A stretch of DNA of 21,104 nucleotides, taken from positions 1 through 21,104 of the IMG/VR virus record IMGVR_UViG_3300050821_004671. One strand, 5' to 3'. This stretch comes from a virus. This document shows positions 7,253 to 14,811 of the stretch, in pieces. How positions within the stretch are numbered: the first letter of the stretch is position 1; every line of letters begins with the position of its first letter. Made by a program: the position numbers and the translations under genes. The notes beneath the pieces are model-generated. The model made no database searches. It was not told where the DNA came from and was given only the letters and a program-made list of their open reading frames with translations.

Positions 7253-8667
7253 GCACGCCCGCGGCCTCGTTACAGCCTAATCTTGACGCGATTTCCGCCG
7301 ATCAGGTGCGATTGCGTCAGGAAGCAGGGGCGGGATTGGCCTCCGTCACGGCGACCGAAACCGGCATTCCGGAGGCGAAAAAGCGCGATCTAGCGCCCTT
7401 GGAGCAGCAGCAGGACGCGCTTTTCAAAGAAACGACGGCGATGCAGCCGCCGGGCGCGGCGAAGTTGCCAGAAGCGCCCAATAAGCCGCTGGTCGATCCG
7501 AAAGAGTACGAGACGCTGTCGTGGGGGCTCATCGGCATGGCGTTGATCTCGGGCGTCGCGAGCCGCGGGAACTGGTACGGCGCGTCAGCCTCCTTGAACG
7601 GCGCGCTGAAGGGATACCTCGAAGGCAACCAGGCGCGCGCGGAGAACGATTGGAAGAAGTACCAGGCGGACTTCGACAAGGCGCTGGAGCAGCACAAGGA
7701 ACAGCAGCAGTCCTACCAGGACACGCTCAACAACAAGAAGCTCACCCTGAACCAGATCGCGACCGAGATCAGCCGCAAGGCCGCGCAGTACGACGATCAG
7801 TACATGCGTGCGGAAGCACAACGCAAGTCCTACGACGGGATGCTCGCCAGGGCGGATGCGATGGATGTCTCGACGGCCAAGCTCGTCAACGACCATGAGA
7901 GGGTGGTAGCGCAGATCGATAAGATCAAAGGCGGCGCGGGCGGCGATGATCCGCGCGTGCGCGAGGTCTACGGGGCGATGGCCGATGCGGGGATCTCCTT
8001 CCCGCCCGGCATGCGCTCGGTCAAGGCACAAAACGAGACCATCCAGGGACTTTTGGCCGCGCATCCGGATGACTCGGCCACGCAAATCGCTGCACGGGTG
8101 CGCGCGGGTGAACTATCCACCAAAGCCGCCGGCACTGAGGCTAACGTTGTTGCCCGACGAGAGGGCCAAGCCGCTCCAGCGATTGAAGCGCTCAACATGC
8201 CGGGTGGTCTTTACGATCAATTGGCGGAAACGGCCAAAAAAGTGAATATGGGTAGCGCCAAAATCGCCAACGGAATGAGGTTGAAGGCTCAGGGAGAAGT
8301 CATCGCGGATCCCGATATTTCGGAGTATGTGAACGCGCTCACCGATACTCGCGCGGAGTTTGCCTCTGTTCTCGCCCGCGGTGGTCAAGTCACGGACTCA
8401 GTGCGCATCGCTTCGGAGCATGCATTTCCAGAAAAAAGCTCACTCGCGGAACTGCAGAGAAACATCGCTCGGTCCAAGAAAATCGCTAAATCAATTCAGG
8501 ACGGCAATAGCCGAGTCCTGAAAGCTATTGAGGAAGGCAAAGACATAGAGGACATCGACAAAGCCGCGGTGGCCACCGCAGCGGCCCCCAAGGCGCCGGC
8601 GCCCTACGACGATGCGGCGAAGGAACAGCGATACCAGGAGTGGAAGCGTGCCCATCCCACTACATGA
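7249..8667 (+). CDS. Putative internal virion / DNA ejection protein 2
   Basis: 472 residues from ATG 7249 (ATGA overlap). A short hydrophobic segment at about residues 90-105 (LSWGLIGMALISGVAS) is followed by NGALKGYLEGNQARAENDWK and then a long charged helical region to about 215 (FDKALEQHKEQQQSYQD and onward) that reads as coiled coil. The rest is helical and Ala-rich, ending in EQRYQEWKRAH, an aromatic-basic tail also seen at the end of some phage virion proteins. A hydrophobic patch followed by 'A-L-K-G-x-x-E-G-x-x-A' and a coiled coil is a common arrangement in ejection proteins. No transglycosylase or peptidase motif was found. The call rests on architecture and on the gene's position as the second member of the ejection set. 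Confidence 0.6.
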   Translation: MSTPAASLQPNLDAISADQVRLRQEAGAGLASVTATETGIPEAKKRDLAPLEQQQDALFKETTAMQPPGAAKLPEAPNKPLVDPKEYETLSWGLIGMALISGVASRGNWYGASASLNGALKGYLEGNQARAENDWKKYQADFDKALEQHKEQQQSYQDTLNNKKLTLNQIATEISRKAAQYDDQYMRAEAQRKSYDGMLARADAMDVSTAKLVNDHERVVAQIDKIKGGAGGDDPRVREVYGAMADAGISFPPGMRSVKAQNETIQGLLAAHPDDSATQIAARVRAGELSTKAAGTEANVVARREGQAAPAIEALNMPGGLYDQLAETAKKVNMGSAKIANGMRLKAQGEVIADPDISEYVNALTDTRAEFASVLARGGQVTDSVRIASEHAFPEKSSLAELQRNIARSKKIAKSIQDGNSRVLKAIEEGKDIEDIDKAAVATAAAPKAPAPYDDAAKEQRYQEWKRAHPTT

Positions 8668-10204
8668 AGAGGAGGAGTTCGAGTTTCGCGCGCGCGCTGA
8701 AGCCGAAGCGGTTGCCCCCCCCAAAGAAAATTTGCCAGATGCTGCAGCGCAGCGTGAGAGTGAGATTGCGGCGGCGAATAAAGCGGCGAATGCACAACCT
8801 GAGAAGCTACCTGGCGTGTCCGATGTCGCGGGTTTCGTCGCTGGGCTTCCGGAGGGATTGAGCCAAGGTGCGCATGGCGTAGCGGACCTTGCGGCCGGCG
8901 CGCTCGAGCACCCCATTGACACTAGCAGGAAGATCGGCGGCGGCATTATCGATGCAGCATCTTCCGGCATCGACAAAGTGATGCATCCGATCGATACCGC
9001 GAAGGCGGCGGGCCAGTACGTGCGCGACTTGACCGGGCGTAAGGTCGGGAATCTGGTCGGATCTGGCTTGGTCGGCGGCGCAGCAGGCAAGGCGGCCGGC
9101 GTGCTCGGCGATGTCGCCGGCCCCTCAGTCAAGGCGCTTGTGGGCGGCAAGCCCGTATCGCCGACGATCCGCGAGCTCGCGAACAAGGGCGTTGTCACGA
9201 CCCCAGGCCAGCGCGGCGGGCGCATGGCCAGCGCGATCGAGCAGCGCTTGACCAGTGAACCGATCTTGGGCGATTCCATCGCGGCGGCGCGCGGCAAGGC
9301 GACTGAACAGTGGAACCGCGCCGAGATCAACGATGCGATCAAGGATGCGGGCGGCAAGCCGCTCCCGGAGAACCGCAAGGGGCGGGATGCGATCTTCCAC
9401 GCGAAGAAGGAGATGAACGCCGCCTACGCGCGCGTGCTGCCGAAAATGCAAGGCTCGCTCACCTCGGCGGACGCCAACGGCATCACCTTCCGTCAACAAA
9501 TGTCGGATACGGTGGGCAATAACCGAAAACTGGATCCAACCCACTCGAAGCTAGTCCACAACATCATCGACAATGACATCGTGGCCAAATTCAAGTCCTC
9601 GGGCGGGTACACCAAGGGCGATACGATCAAGGAGATCCAGGAGACCTTGCGCACGGAGGCGGACGGCCTGCGGCGCGGCACGTATCAGGAGCGCCAGGCC
9701 GCGCAGGTGATCGATCAGATCCGAACACACTTCAGCGATATGCTCAAGCGCGAGAATCCCAAACTCGCCCCGGAGCTCGACAGCGTCGATAAGGGCTACG
9801 CCAAATACACGCAGATCGCGCGGGCCTCGCGCTATTCCAAGAAAGGCGAGGGCCAATACACGCCTGCGCAGAAGTTGCGCGCGATCGAGGCCAAGGACAA
9901 ATCGAAAGACAAGGGGCGGTTCGCCACAGGGCAAGCGCACGGGCAGAAGGAAGCCGAGGCGGTGGAAAAGGTGCTCGGCAACACCGAACCCGACTCTGGC
10001 ACGCCTTCGCGCCTCATGGTCGCCGATGCGCTGCGCCATCCGCTGCGTTACGGGGTCTCGGCGGCGACCTCGCCGATCTACTCACAGCCGGTGCTGAAGT
10101 TGCTGCAGAATCGCGCTCTCAAGCGTGGCGGCCCGTACACGCCGATCGGCGGCAAGAAGGCCGCGACCGTGGGCGCGATCTTAGGGGCCAGTGATGACGA
10201 GTGA
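8648..10204 (+). CDS. Putative internal virion / DNA ejection protein 3
   Basis: 518 residues. I chose GTG 8648 because AGGAG lies at 8636-8640, seven bases upstream. An ATG at 8612 in the same frame would add 12 residues (MRRRNSDTRSGS) that merely read the previous gene out of frame, with no ribosome site. The N terminus is acidic (LHEEEEFEFRARAEAEA). Residues 70-150 are Gly/Ala-rich with HPIDT repeated at 88 and 113, spaced 25 residues. The remainder is polar and helical, with a central stretch around 250-400 (for example RAEINDAIKDAGGKPLPENR) and a basic C terminus. It is the third large protein of the ejection block. No enzymatic motif is evident. It overlaps the previous gene by 20 bases and the next by 11. 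Confidence 0.65.
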   Translation: MPIPLHEEEEFEFRARAEAEAVAPPKENLPDAAAQRESEIAAANKAANAQPEKLPGVSDVAGFVAGLPEGLSQGAHGVADLAAGALEHPIDTSRKIGGGIIDAASSGIDKVMHPIDTAKAAGQYVRDLTGRKVGNLVGSGLVGGAAGKAAGVLGDVAGPSVKALVGGKPVSPTIRELANKGVVTTPGQRGGRMASAIEQRLTSEPILGDSIAAARGKATEQWNRAEINDAIKDAGGKPLPENRKGRDAIFHAKKEMNAAYARVLPKMQGSLTSADANGITFRQQMSDTVGNNRKLDPTHSKLVHNIIDNDIVAKFKSSGGYTKGDTIKEIQETLRTEADGLRRGTYQERQAAQVIDQIRTHFSDMLKRENPKLAPELDSVDKGYAKYTQIARASRYSKKGEGQYTPAQKLRAIEAKDKSKDKGRFATGQAHGQKEAEAVEKVLGNTEPDSGTPSRLMVADALRHPLRYGVSAATSPIYSQPVLKLLQNRALKRGGPYTPIGGKKAATVGAILGASDDE

Positions 10205-10373
10205 GGATTCCCCGAACAAGCAGCTCGACAGCGCGATCAATCAGTTGCTGAAGGACTCTAAAGATCAGCCCTTCGACATGCGCTGCAAGGCCATGAACAC
10301 CGCGATCGCGTGGATGAAGGCCAAGCACAGTATCATGGACAAAGGCGACGGCTTCGACCCTGACGAAATCTGA
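10194..10373 (+). CDS. Small hypothetical protein (59 aa)
   Basis: Starts at ATG 10194 with AGGGG at 10183-10187 six bases upstream. GTG 10191 would add one residue but sits too close to the ribosome site. The protein is predicted helical and soluble (LDSAINQLLKDSKDQPFDM, CKAMNTAIAWMKAKHSIMD) and ends in an acidic tail, GFDPDEI. It overlaps the end of the third ejection gene. Short helical proteins in this place are common in phages, but I do not recognise a function. It could be a virion-assembly helper or a regulator of the lysis genes beside it. Confidence 0.6.
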   Translation: MTSEDSPNKQLDSAINQLLKDSKDQPFDMRCKAMNTAIAWMKAKHSIMDKGDGFDPDEI

Positions 10374-10382
10374 GGTCACTTT

Positions 10383-10568
10383 ATGAATTTACTGGTTCAC
10401 ATTGTTGTGATCTTGCTGATAGCTGGATTGGCCCTGTGGGCCATTATGTCTCTGCCGTTCATCGATGCGACGATTAAGCAGATCATCAAAATCGTCATCA
10501 TCGTGGTGGTGGCGTTGTGGATTCTAGGACTAGCGTTCGGATACTTCCCGGCGAGGATGCACTTATGA
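10383..10568 (+). CDS. Two-helix membrane protein, candidate holin (Thivi_2564-like)
   Basis: 61 residues from ATG 10383, with GAGGT at 10372-10376 six bases upstream. Two strongly hydrophobic segments are seen: VHIVVILLIAGLALWAIM (about residues 5-22) and IIKIVIIVVVALWILGLAF (about 34-52), separated by a short polar turn with P, D and K (PFIDATIKQ). Size and topology fit a class II holin, which lets the cytoplasmic endolysin reach the wall. The sequence also resembles the short bacterial 'Thivi_2564' membrane family, whose role is unknown, so the holin call is inference. The lysozyme gene lies about 10 kb downstream, at the other end of the adhesin block. The stop overlaps the next start (ATGA, 10565-10568). 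Confidence 0.6.
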   Translation: MNLLVHIVVILLIAGLALWAIMSLPFIDATIKQIIKIVIIVVVALWILGLAFGYFPARMHL

Positions 10569-10897
10569 AGATGAAAAAAGAGTTATTCAGTCGCGGGGTG
10601 CGCATGACCCACCCCTTCGAGCAATTGATCGACCGCCAAGATCCACTCGCCACGCAGACCTTCGATATGCCGTGGCCGCGCCGCGTCGATGATCTATCGA
10701 AGCGGGCGCCGGGGCACCCGTGCACCAGCCAAGATTACGGTCTGCATAACGACCGCAACGACTCATCGCCCGTAGTCAAGCCGAATGGAAAGTGCGCACA
10801 CTCGGACGGACCCGCACCCGATTACGCGATGATCGAGGCACGGCCGGTCCCGGTAGGCACGAAGCGGCGCTTCGGACCCCTAAAGACGGACAAATAG
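10565..10897 (+). CDS. Hypothetical basic protein (110 aa) with a H-x-C ... C-x-H pattern
   Basis: I place the start at ATG 10565, inside the ATGA of the membrane protein and ten bases after GAGG (10552-10555). An ATG at 10517 would require reading through most of the membrane gene in another frame. The protein is polar, Pro-rich and basic at both ends (MKMKKELFSRG; GTKRRFGPLKTDK). His51 and Cys53 face Cys77 and His79 with His61 between, a mirrored arrangement that could hold a zinc ion. No signal peptide, lipobox or membrane helix is seen, which argues against a spanin. The function is unknown. Confidence 0.6.
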   Translation: MKMKKELFSRGVRMTHPFEQLIDRQDPLATQTFDMPWPRRVDDLSKRAPGHPCTSQDYGLHNDRNDSSPVVKPNGKCAHSDGPAPDYAMIEARPVPVGTKRRFGPLKTDK

Positions 10898-10899
10898 CC

Positions 10900-11235
10900 A
10901 TGCAACTCTATCCCTTCTCGCCATCGGGAAATACGGTGCTCTCTGGCGTCACCAACGCGAGCGCCACGATCAACGTCGCCAATGCGGGAACGAATAAAAT
11001 TCCGCAGCAGATTCTGATTCAGAATCTCTCGACGAACGTGGTGTACTTCGCCTTCGCGGCGACCGTTGCGATTCCGGTAGCGGGCACACCGGCGAACGGC
11101 ATTCCGGTACAAGCTGGAGTGACGGTGGTCTATACGCCCACGGGCGGTGATGCGACATTGGGCGCGACCATCTCGGTGATTGCGGGCGTCGCGGGCCCTT
11201 CCAGTGTCACCTTCACGCCGGGTGAAGGGTCGTGA
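10900..11235 (+). CDS. Small beta-sandwich-like structural protein (111 aa)
   Basis: Start at ATG 10900, two bases after the preceding stop. An in-frame ATG at 10792 would only read the previous gene in another frame. The chain is almost free of charge and alternates Val/Ile/Thr strands with Gly/Asn turns: LYPFSPSGNTVLSG at the start, IPQQILIQNLSTNVVYFAFA in the middle, then PVQAGVTVVYTPTGG. Small proteins with 'V-R/Q-I-x-N-x-x-x-N-x-V-F/Y-V/F-A-F-G/A' occur beside tail fibre genes in many phages and are thought to be minor virion components. A decoration or fibre-base role is plausible. The last codons overlap the next gene (GTGA, 11232-11235). Confidence 0.6.
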   Translation: MQLYPFSPSGNTVLSGVTNASATINVANAGTNKIPQQILIQNLSTNVVYFAFAATVAIPVAGTPANGIPVQAGVTVVYTPTGGDATLGATISVIAGVAGPSSVTFTPGEGS

Positions 11236-12140
11236 CCTTAAAGGCGGTTTCAACGAGCAGCTCGGGCGGCGGCGTTACTTCAGTCGCCGCTGGCACCGGA
11301 CTTAATGGCGGTGGAACGGGTGCCGTCACGGTCGGCATCAACCCTGCCTTATCCGTGGGCTACACGGTCGCCCAAAGTATTACGACGACCCCCGCGTCGA
11401 ACACATCGAACGATGGCTTAAGCCTTATTGACGCTACGCCTGCGACTGCCGCCAATCAGCAATTCTCGCCGCGCCTGCATCTCATTGGTCAGGGATGGGG
11501 GACCACTGGATCGGCTTCGGTCCCGGTTGACTGGATCATCGAGAACCAGCCCACTCAGGGCGCTACCGCCGGCACGAACTTGGTTCTTTCCAGCCAGATC
11601 AATGGCGGCGGCTACTCGGCCAGCATGACATTGTCCCAGGGTAATGCGGGCGTCAGTTTCGCAGGCACTGTCACGAGCACTGCGGGCAGCGGTTTTGTTG
11701 GGGCAAACCTCGCGGTCAATGGCGCTAACGTTCCAGTCGTTGGCGTCTACCGACCCGTGGCTAGCGTCTTAGGTTTTTCCACCGTCTCCGCTGCGCGCGG
11801 CAGCTTCGACGCCAACGGAAATTTCATTACGCTGTTCGCGACCGCCGATCAATCGAAGTCGGTACAGACGCCTACCACGGGGTTCTCGATCACGATCGGG
11901 AACAACACGTCCACTTTATATCTGACCCCGGCAGGCACGCTCGCCACTGGATCAATCGCTCTTCCAACCACCCCGATCGACGGCCAGCAGGTACAGGTCG
12001 GCAGCAGCCAAATCATCACGGCGCTCACCGTCACGTCGTCGCAGACTATCAACAACGCGCCGACGACGATTGGCACAGCCGGAAGCGGCTTTAAGTACAT
12101 CTACCACTTAGCGACGACGACCTGGCTCAGATTGTATTGA
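11232..12140 (+). CDS. Tail fibre-like protein
   Basis: 302 residues from GTG 11232. The N terminus contains VTSVAAGTGLNGGGTGAVTV, a Gly/Thr-rich repeat of the kind found in fibre shafts. The body is Ser/Thr/Gly-rich with few charges, as in trimeric beta fibres. The C terminus (SSQTINNAPTTIGTAGSG, then FKYIYHLATTTWLRLY) has the form 'V-x-N-A-P-T-T-I-x-x-G-S-x-F-x-Y-x-Y-x-x-x-x-x-x-W-x-R-L-Y', which commonly closes phage fibre and spike proteins. It probably belongs to the host-attachment apparatus. The receptor and exact position on the virion cannot be told. It is the first of the larger adhesin genes. Confidence 0.65.
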   Translation: MTLKAVSTSSSGGGVTSVAAGTGLNGGGTGAVTVGINPALSVGYTVAQSITTTPASNTSNDGLSLIDATPATAANQQFSPRLHLIGQGWGTTGSASVPVDWIIENQPTQGATAGTNLVLSSQINGGGYSASMTLSQGNAGVSFAGTVTSTAGSGFVGANLAVNGANVPVVGVYRPVASVLGFSTVSAARGSFDANGNFITLFATADQSKSVQTPTTGFSITIGNNTSTLYLTPAGTLATGSIALPTTPIDGQQVQVGSSQIITALTVTSSQTINNAPTTIGTAGSGFKYIYHLATTTWLRLY

Positions 12141-12141
12141 A

Positions 12142-14811
12142 ATGGCCGATATTCCCTTAATTTCAACAACTCCCGGCGCTGGCGAGGACGCCCCGGACGC
12201 TGCGAACTTTTCCCTGAACCCTGCGATCGTAGCTGTCAACCTCTTGAACGACACGACGATCCCCGCGCTGCAGGCGAACGCCGTTTCGGCAGCGGCGGCC
12301 ATCGTCGCGTTGCAAAACGAAGTCGGGGTAGGCCAAAAGATATCGCAGATGACCGCAGGCGGTGCCCTGCAAAACGGCGACCTACTCCCAATCGAGCGAG
12401 GAGGTAACAACTTTAGCATCCTCGGCAGTTCCGTCCTTAGCGGCGGCGGCGCGCAACAGGTAATCCTCAGCCGATCGGCTGGCATCGACCCCACGGGAGC
12501 AAGCGACAGTTGGGCGGGCTTCGTCGCGGCCTACGGGGCGGCACTCGCGGCTGGCCTGCCACTGGTGATCGATTGCAAGTGCCTTTTGACAATCGGCATC
12601 AATGATGCGAGGTGTATCTTCGTGCGCTCTGGTACGTACCTGTTGGGTACCCCGGGTGGGGAGTTGATAGCCGATAACTCGTATATCCCTTTCTTTGTGC
12701 TGCACCACACTACCGACTTCGTAATCCGTAATTTGAATATACGCTATATCGGCGGCGCCCCGTGGGACGACACTATCGGGCCATATCCAGCCTTACTGTC
12801 GCACTTCAACGATGTCGTTATGAAGGGGGATATGGCGGCGAACTTCGGCAACACGTTCTCCGGTTCCGGCTCATCGAACTTCACCGGCCACACCAACCCG
12901 CAGGCCATCTTTCGGATCATCGGCGGTGTGACACGCGGGCTCTTCGACAATGTGCATATTTATGTACCGCAAGGTGCGAATGCAGCGAATTTCGTGCCAG
13001 TGGCTTTTTCTTTGGATGCGCAGTGGCTGCCCAATACCCTGGTGCCGAACAACAATCAGGCGGTGAATGCCACGACCGCAATCATCCCTTCCGACCTCGA
13101 TGTGAATAATTGCCGCATCGACGGCGGCTACATGGGGATTGTAGGGCAAGGTGGTATTCGTATCACAAATCTGGTATCGATTCGCTATTCCGACTTGCAG
13201 AAGTCCGATGGCACGGGAGCGGGGGGTAATGCCCTGTATTTTGCACCGCCTCACCTGATATACCTCTCGGACCCAGATCCTTCTTTCGTCAACTGGCAGC
13301 GCAAGATTACCGACACCTACGACTATGGCCAGTATGTAGGCGGGGCGACCCGGCGGGCCTCGACGTCAGGATCCTTGCTGTCCCTCAAGATCGCACCCTG
13401 CTTGAACACAGTGGTAGACGGATACGTAAGCCTACGTCCCGATGGCTTCACTGACATCTTGACTAACAACTTTGGCAACCAGTTCGGTTCGATGAAGAAT
13501 CTCTATTTCACCTACGACACTTCAGTCGTGACCTCGGATGCAGCATCAGTGTGGGGCGTTCGTTTCCCCTCTATTAATCCATACAACTATCTGACCATAG
13601 AAAACATGACTGGCCGCGACGTAGCAGCATCGCCGAAGCAGTTCCCCATCGTCGGCATGACGAATGTCAACAATCAGAACTGCGATTTCAAGGGCGTCAA
13701 GATGTATTTGAACACCTGGCCCACCGGTTCGACCGCAGCCCCCGGCTTCAGCATGTCAGGCAACAACATGACGTTGGATGCAGATTATTATTTCAATTCC
13801 TATGATGCGGATCAAACCTTCACTGGGTCGATGCTCAACCAGGGTTCCGCGCTCATCACGAACTCTGATGTCAATATCAGAGTCCATGGCTATCGACTCT
13901 TTCCGGTCGTGTTCGCGACGCCTCCTTCGGGCACATCGACCCCGCTTCTCGCCAATTGGGGCCACTCGACGGGCCTCTATCTGCTGCAGTTCTCGGACAA
14001 CGAAGTGCGCTATGCGACGCTCACCAATGCCGCAACTACTTGCACCTGGGCGGCGACCGGTGGAGGTGCCTTAGCCGGCACGGCGACCACGGGAGCGTCC
14101 GGCACGGGCACTGTGGCCACCGTGACCTTCTCGGGCTCCGGCGGTGCGGCGGCGATCGGCTCCTCCGTGACTATTTCCGGTGTCACCCCTGCGGGCTACA
14201 ACGGCACCTTCACCGTGACGGCCAGCCAGCCGGGCTCTGTGTCTTTCGCGAATGCCACCACGGGGGCGCAGACGGTTGCAGGGACCATCGGCTGTTTCGT
14301 GAACGCAACGGCACAGAATGTCTTGGGCCCCAATTACGCAGGCTACAAGCAGCGCATGCTTCTCATGCAGGGCGGAAAGGCAGTAGGCAACCGCATTCGA
14401 ATCATGGACGTGACCAATGGGCTGGAGTCGATCTGCGAAAACGGCTGTGTGACAGATAACTGGTCTCAGGTCTGGAGTGGCACTCCTCCCGCCGGACTCA
14501 CATTCGATCTACCGATCTCTATCCCAGCGACTCATAATCCCGATCGTGCGGCGGTTGTCGTCACAACCTCCTTGGGCGTCTCTGGAGGACTCACCAGTTT
14601 CGCCTTGGGGTGGGCGGCTACTTCGGCCGCCCTGCTTAATACCATTGCTCCAGGTGCCGGCGCATCCACGACCGCCCTTGGCGCACCCGTGACGACTAAC
14701 GCAGGCACGCTTCGAACATTGCGCTTGACCGCCACGGGCGGTACCGGCTTTGATGGTACTGGTGCCCTTATCGTCAGCGTGCGCTCGGTAAGTATTACAG
14801 GAGCAGGATAA
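12142..14811 (+). CDS. Tailspike candidate, pectate-lyase-like beta-helix
   Basis: 889 residues from ATG 12142, the largest protein here. The N terminus (1-60) is Ala-rich, perhaps helical, and likely the particle-binding part. It is followed by ISQMTAGGALQNGDLLPIER, a segment shared by many phage tail proteins. At about residues 113-150, GIDPTGASDSWAGFVAAYGA matches the 'G-x-x-x-x-G-x-x-D-x-x-A-F-x-x-A' start of the pectate-lyase-like fold. The next several hundred residues carry short beta turns with Asn and Gly (FVIRNLNIRYIGG; IENMTGRDVA) as in a right-handed beta-helix. Residues about 650-720 form a separate Ig-like module. The C terminus (about 720-889) is another beta domain. The role would be binding and possibly cleaving a surface polysaccharide. 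No catalytic residues can be named. The stop overlaps the next start (TAATG). Confidence 0.7.
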   Translation: MADIPLISTTPGAGEDAPDAANFSLNPAIVAVNLLNDTTIPALQANAVSAAAAIVALQNEVGVGQKISQMTAGGALQNGDLLPIERGGNNFSILGSSVLSGGGAQQVILSRSAGIDPTGASDSWAGFVAAYGAALAAGLPLVIDCKCLLTIGINDARCIFVRSGTYLLGTPGGELIADNSYIPFFVLHHTTDFVIRNLNIRYIGGAPWDDTIGPYPALLSHFNDVVMKGDMAANFGNTFSGSGSSNFTGHTNPQAIFRIIGGVTRGLFDNVHIYVPQGANAANFVPVAFSLDAQWLPNTLVPNNNQAVNATTAIIPSDLDVNNCRIDGGYMGIVGQGGIRITNLVSIRYSDLQKSDGTGAGGNALYFAPPHLIYLSDPDPSFVNWQRKITDTYDYGQYVGGATRRASTSGSLLSLKIAPCLNTVVDGYVSLRPDGFTDILTNNFGNQFGSMKNLYFTYDTSVVTSDAASVWGVRFPSINPYNYLTIENMTGRDVAASPKQFPIVGMTNVNNQNCDFKGVKMYLNTWPTGSTAAPGFSMSGNNMTLDADYYFNSYDADQTFTGSMLNQGSALITNSDVNIRVHGYRLFPVVFATPPSGTSTPLLANWGHSTGLYLLQFSDNEVRYATLTNAATTCTWAATGGGALAGTATTGASGTGTVATVTFSGSGGAAAIGSSVTISGVTPAGYNGTFTVTASQPGSVSFANATTGAQTVAGTIGCFVNATAQNVLGPNYAGYKQRMLLMQGGKAVGNRIRIMDVTNGLESICENGCVTDNWSQVWSGTPPAGLTFDLPISIPATHNPDRAAVVVTTSLGVSGGLTSFALGWAATSAALLNTIAPGAGASTTALGAPVTTNAGTLRTLRLTATGGTGFDGTGALIVSVRSVSITGAG
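14089..14301 (+). other. Ig-like module within the tailspike gene
   Basis: Residues about 650-720 of the tailspike. GTVATVTFSGSGGAAAIGSS is followed by VTISGVTPAGYNGTFTVTAS and ANATTGAQTVAGTI. The pattern 'V-x-I-S-G-V-T-P-x-G-Y-N-G-T-x-x-V-T' is a recurrent Ig-like unit of phage surface proteins. It sits between beta-helix-like and C-terminal sequence and is strikingly uniform (Gly/Thr/Ala/Val) compared with its surroundings. Confidence 0.55.

Noticed and set aside
8612-8647. Upstream start for the third ejection protein
   Set aside because: The extra 12 residues read the end of the previous gene out of frame and there is no ribosome site, whereas GTG 8648 follows AGGAG at good distance.
8491-9378. 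Long open frame on the - strand (295 codons)
   Set aside because: It spans the junction of two well-supported ejection genes on the opposite strand, with no ribosome site pattern or domain.
5639-10204. Tape-measure protein among the three large proteins
   Set aside because: None is long enough or has the extended periodic helix of a tape measure, and no tail-tube or sheath genes are present. The adaptor-nozzle context favours a short-tailed phage with ejection proteins.
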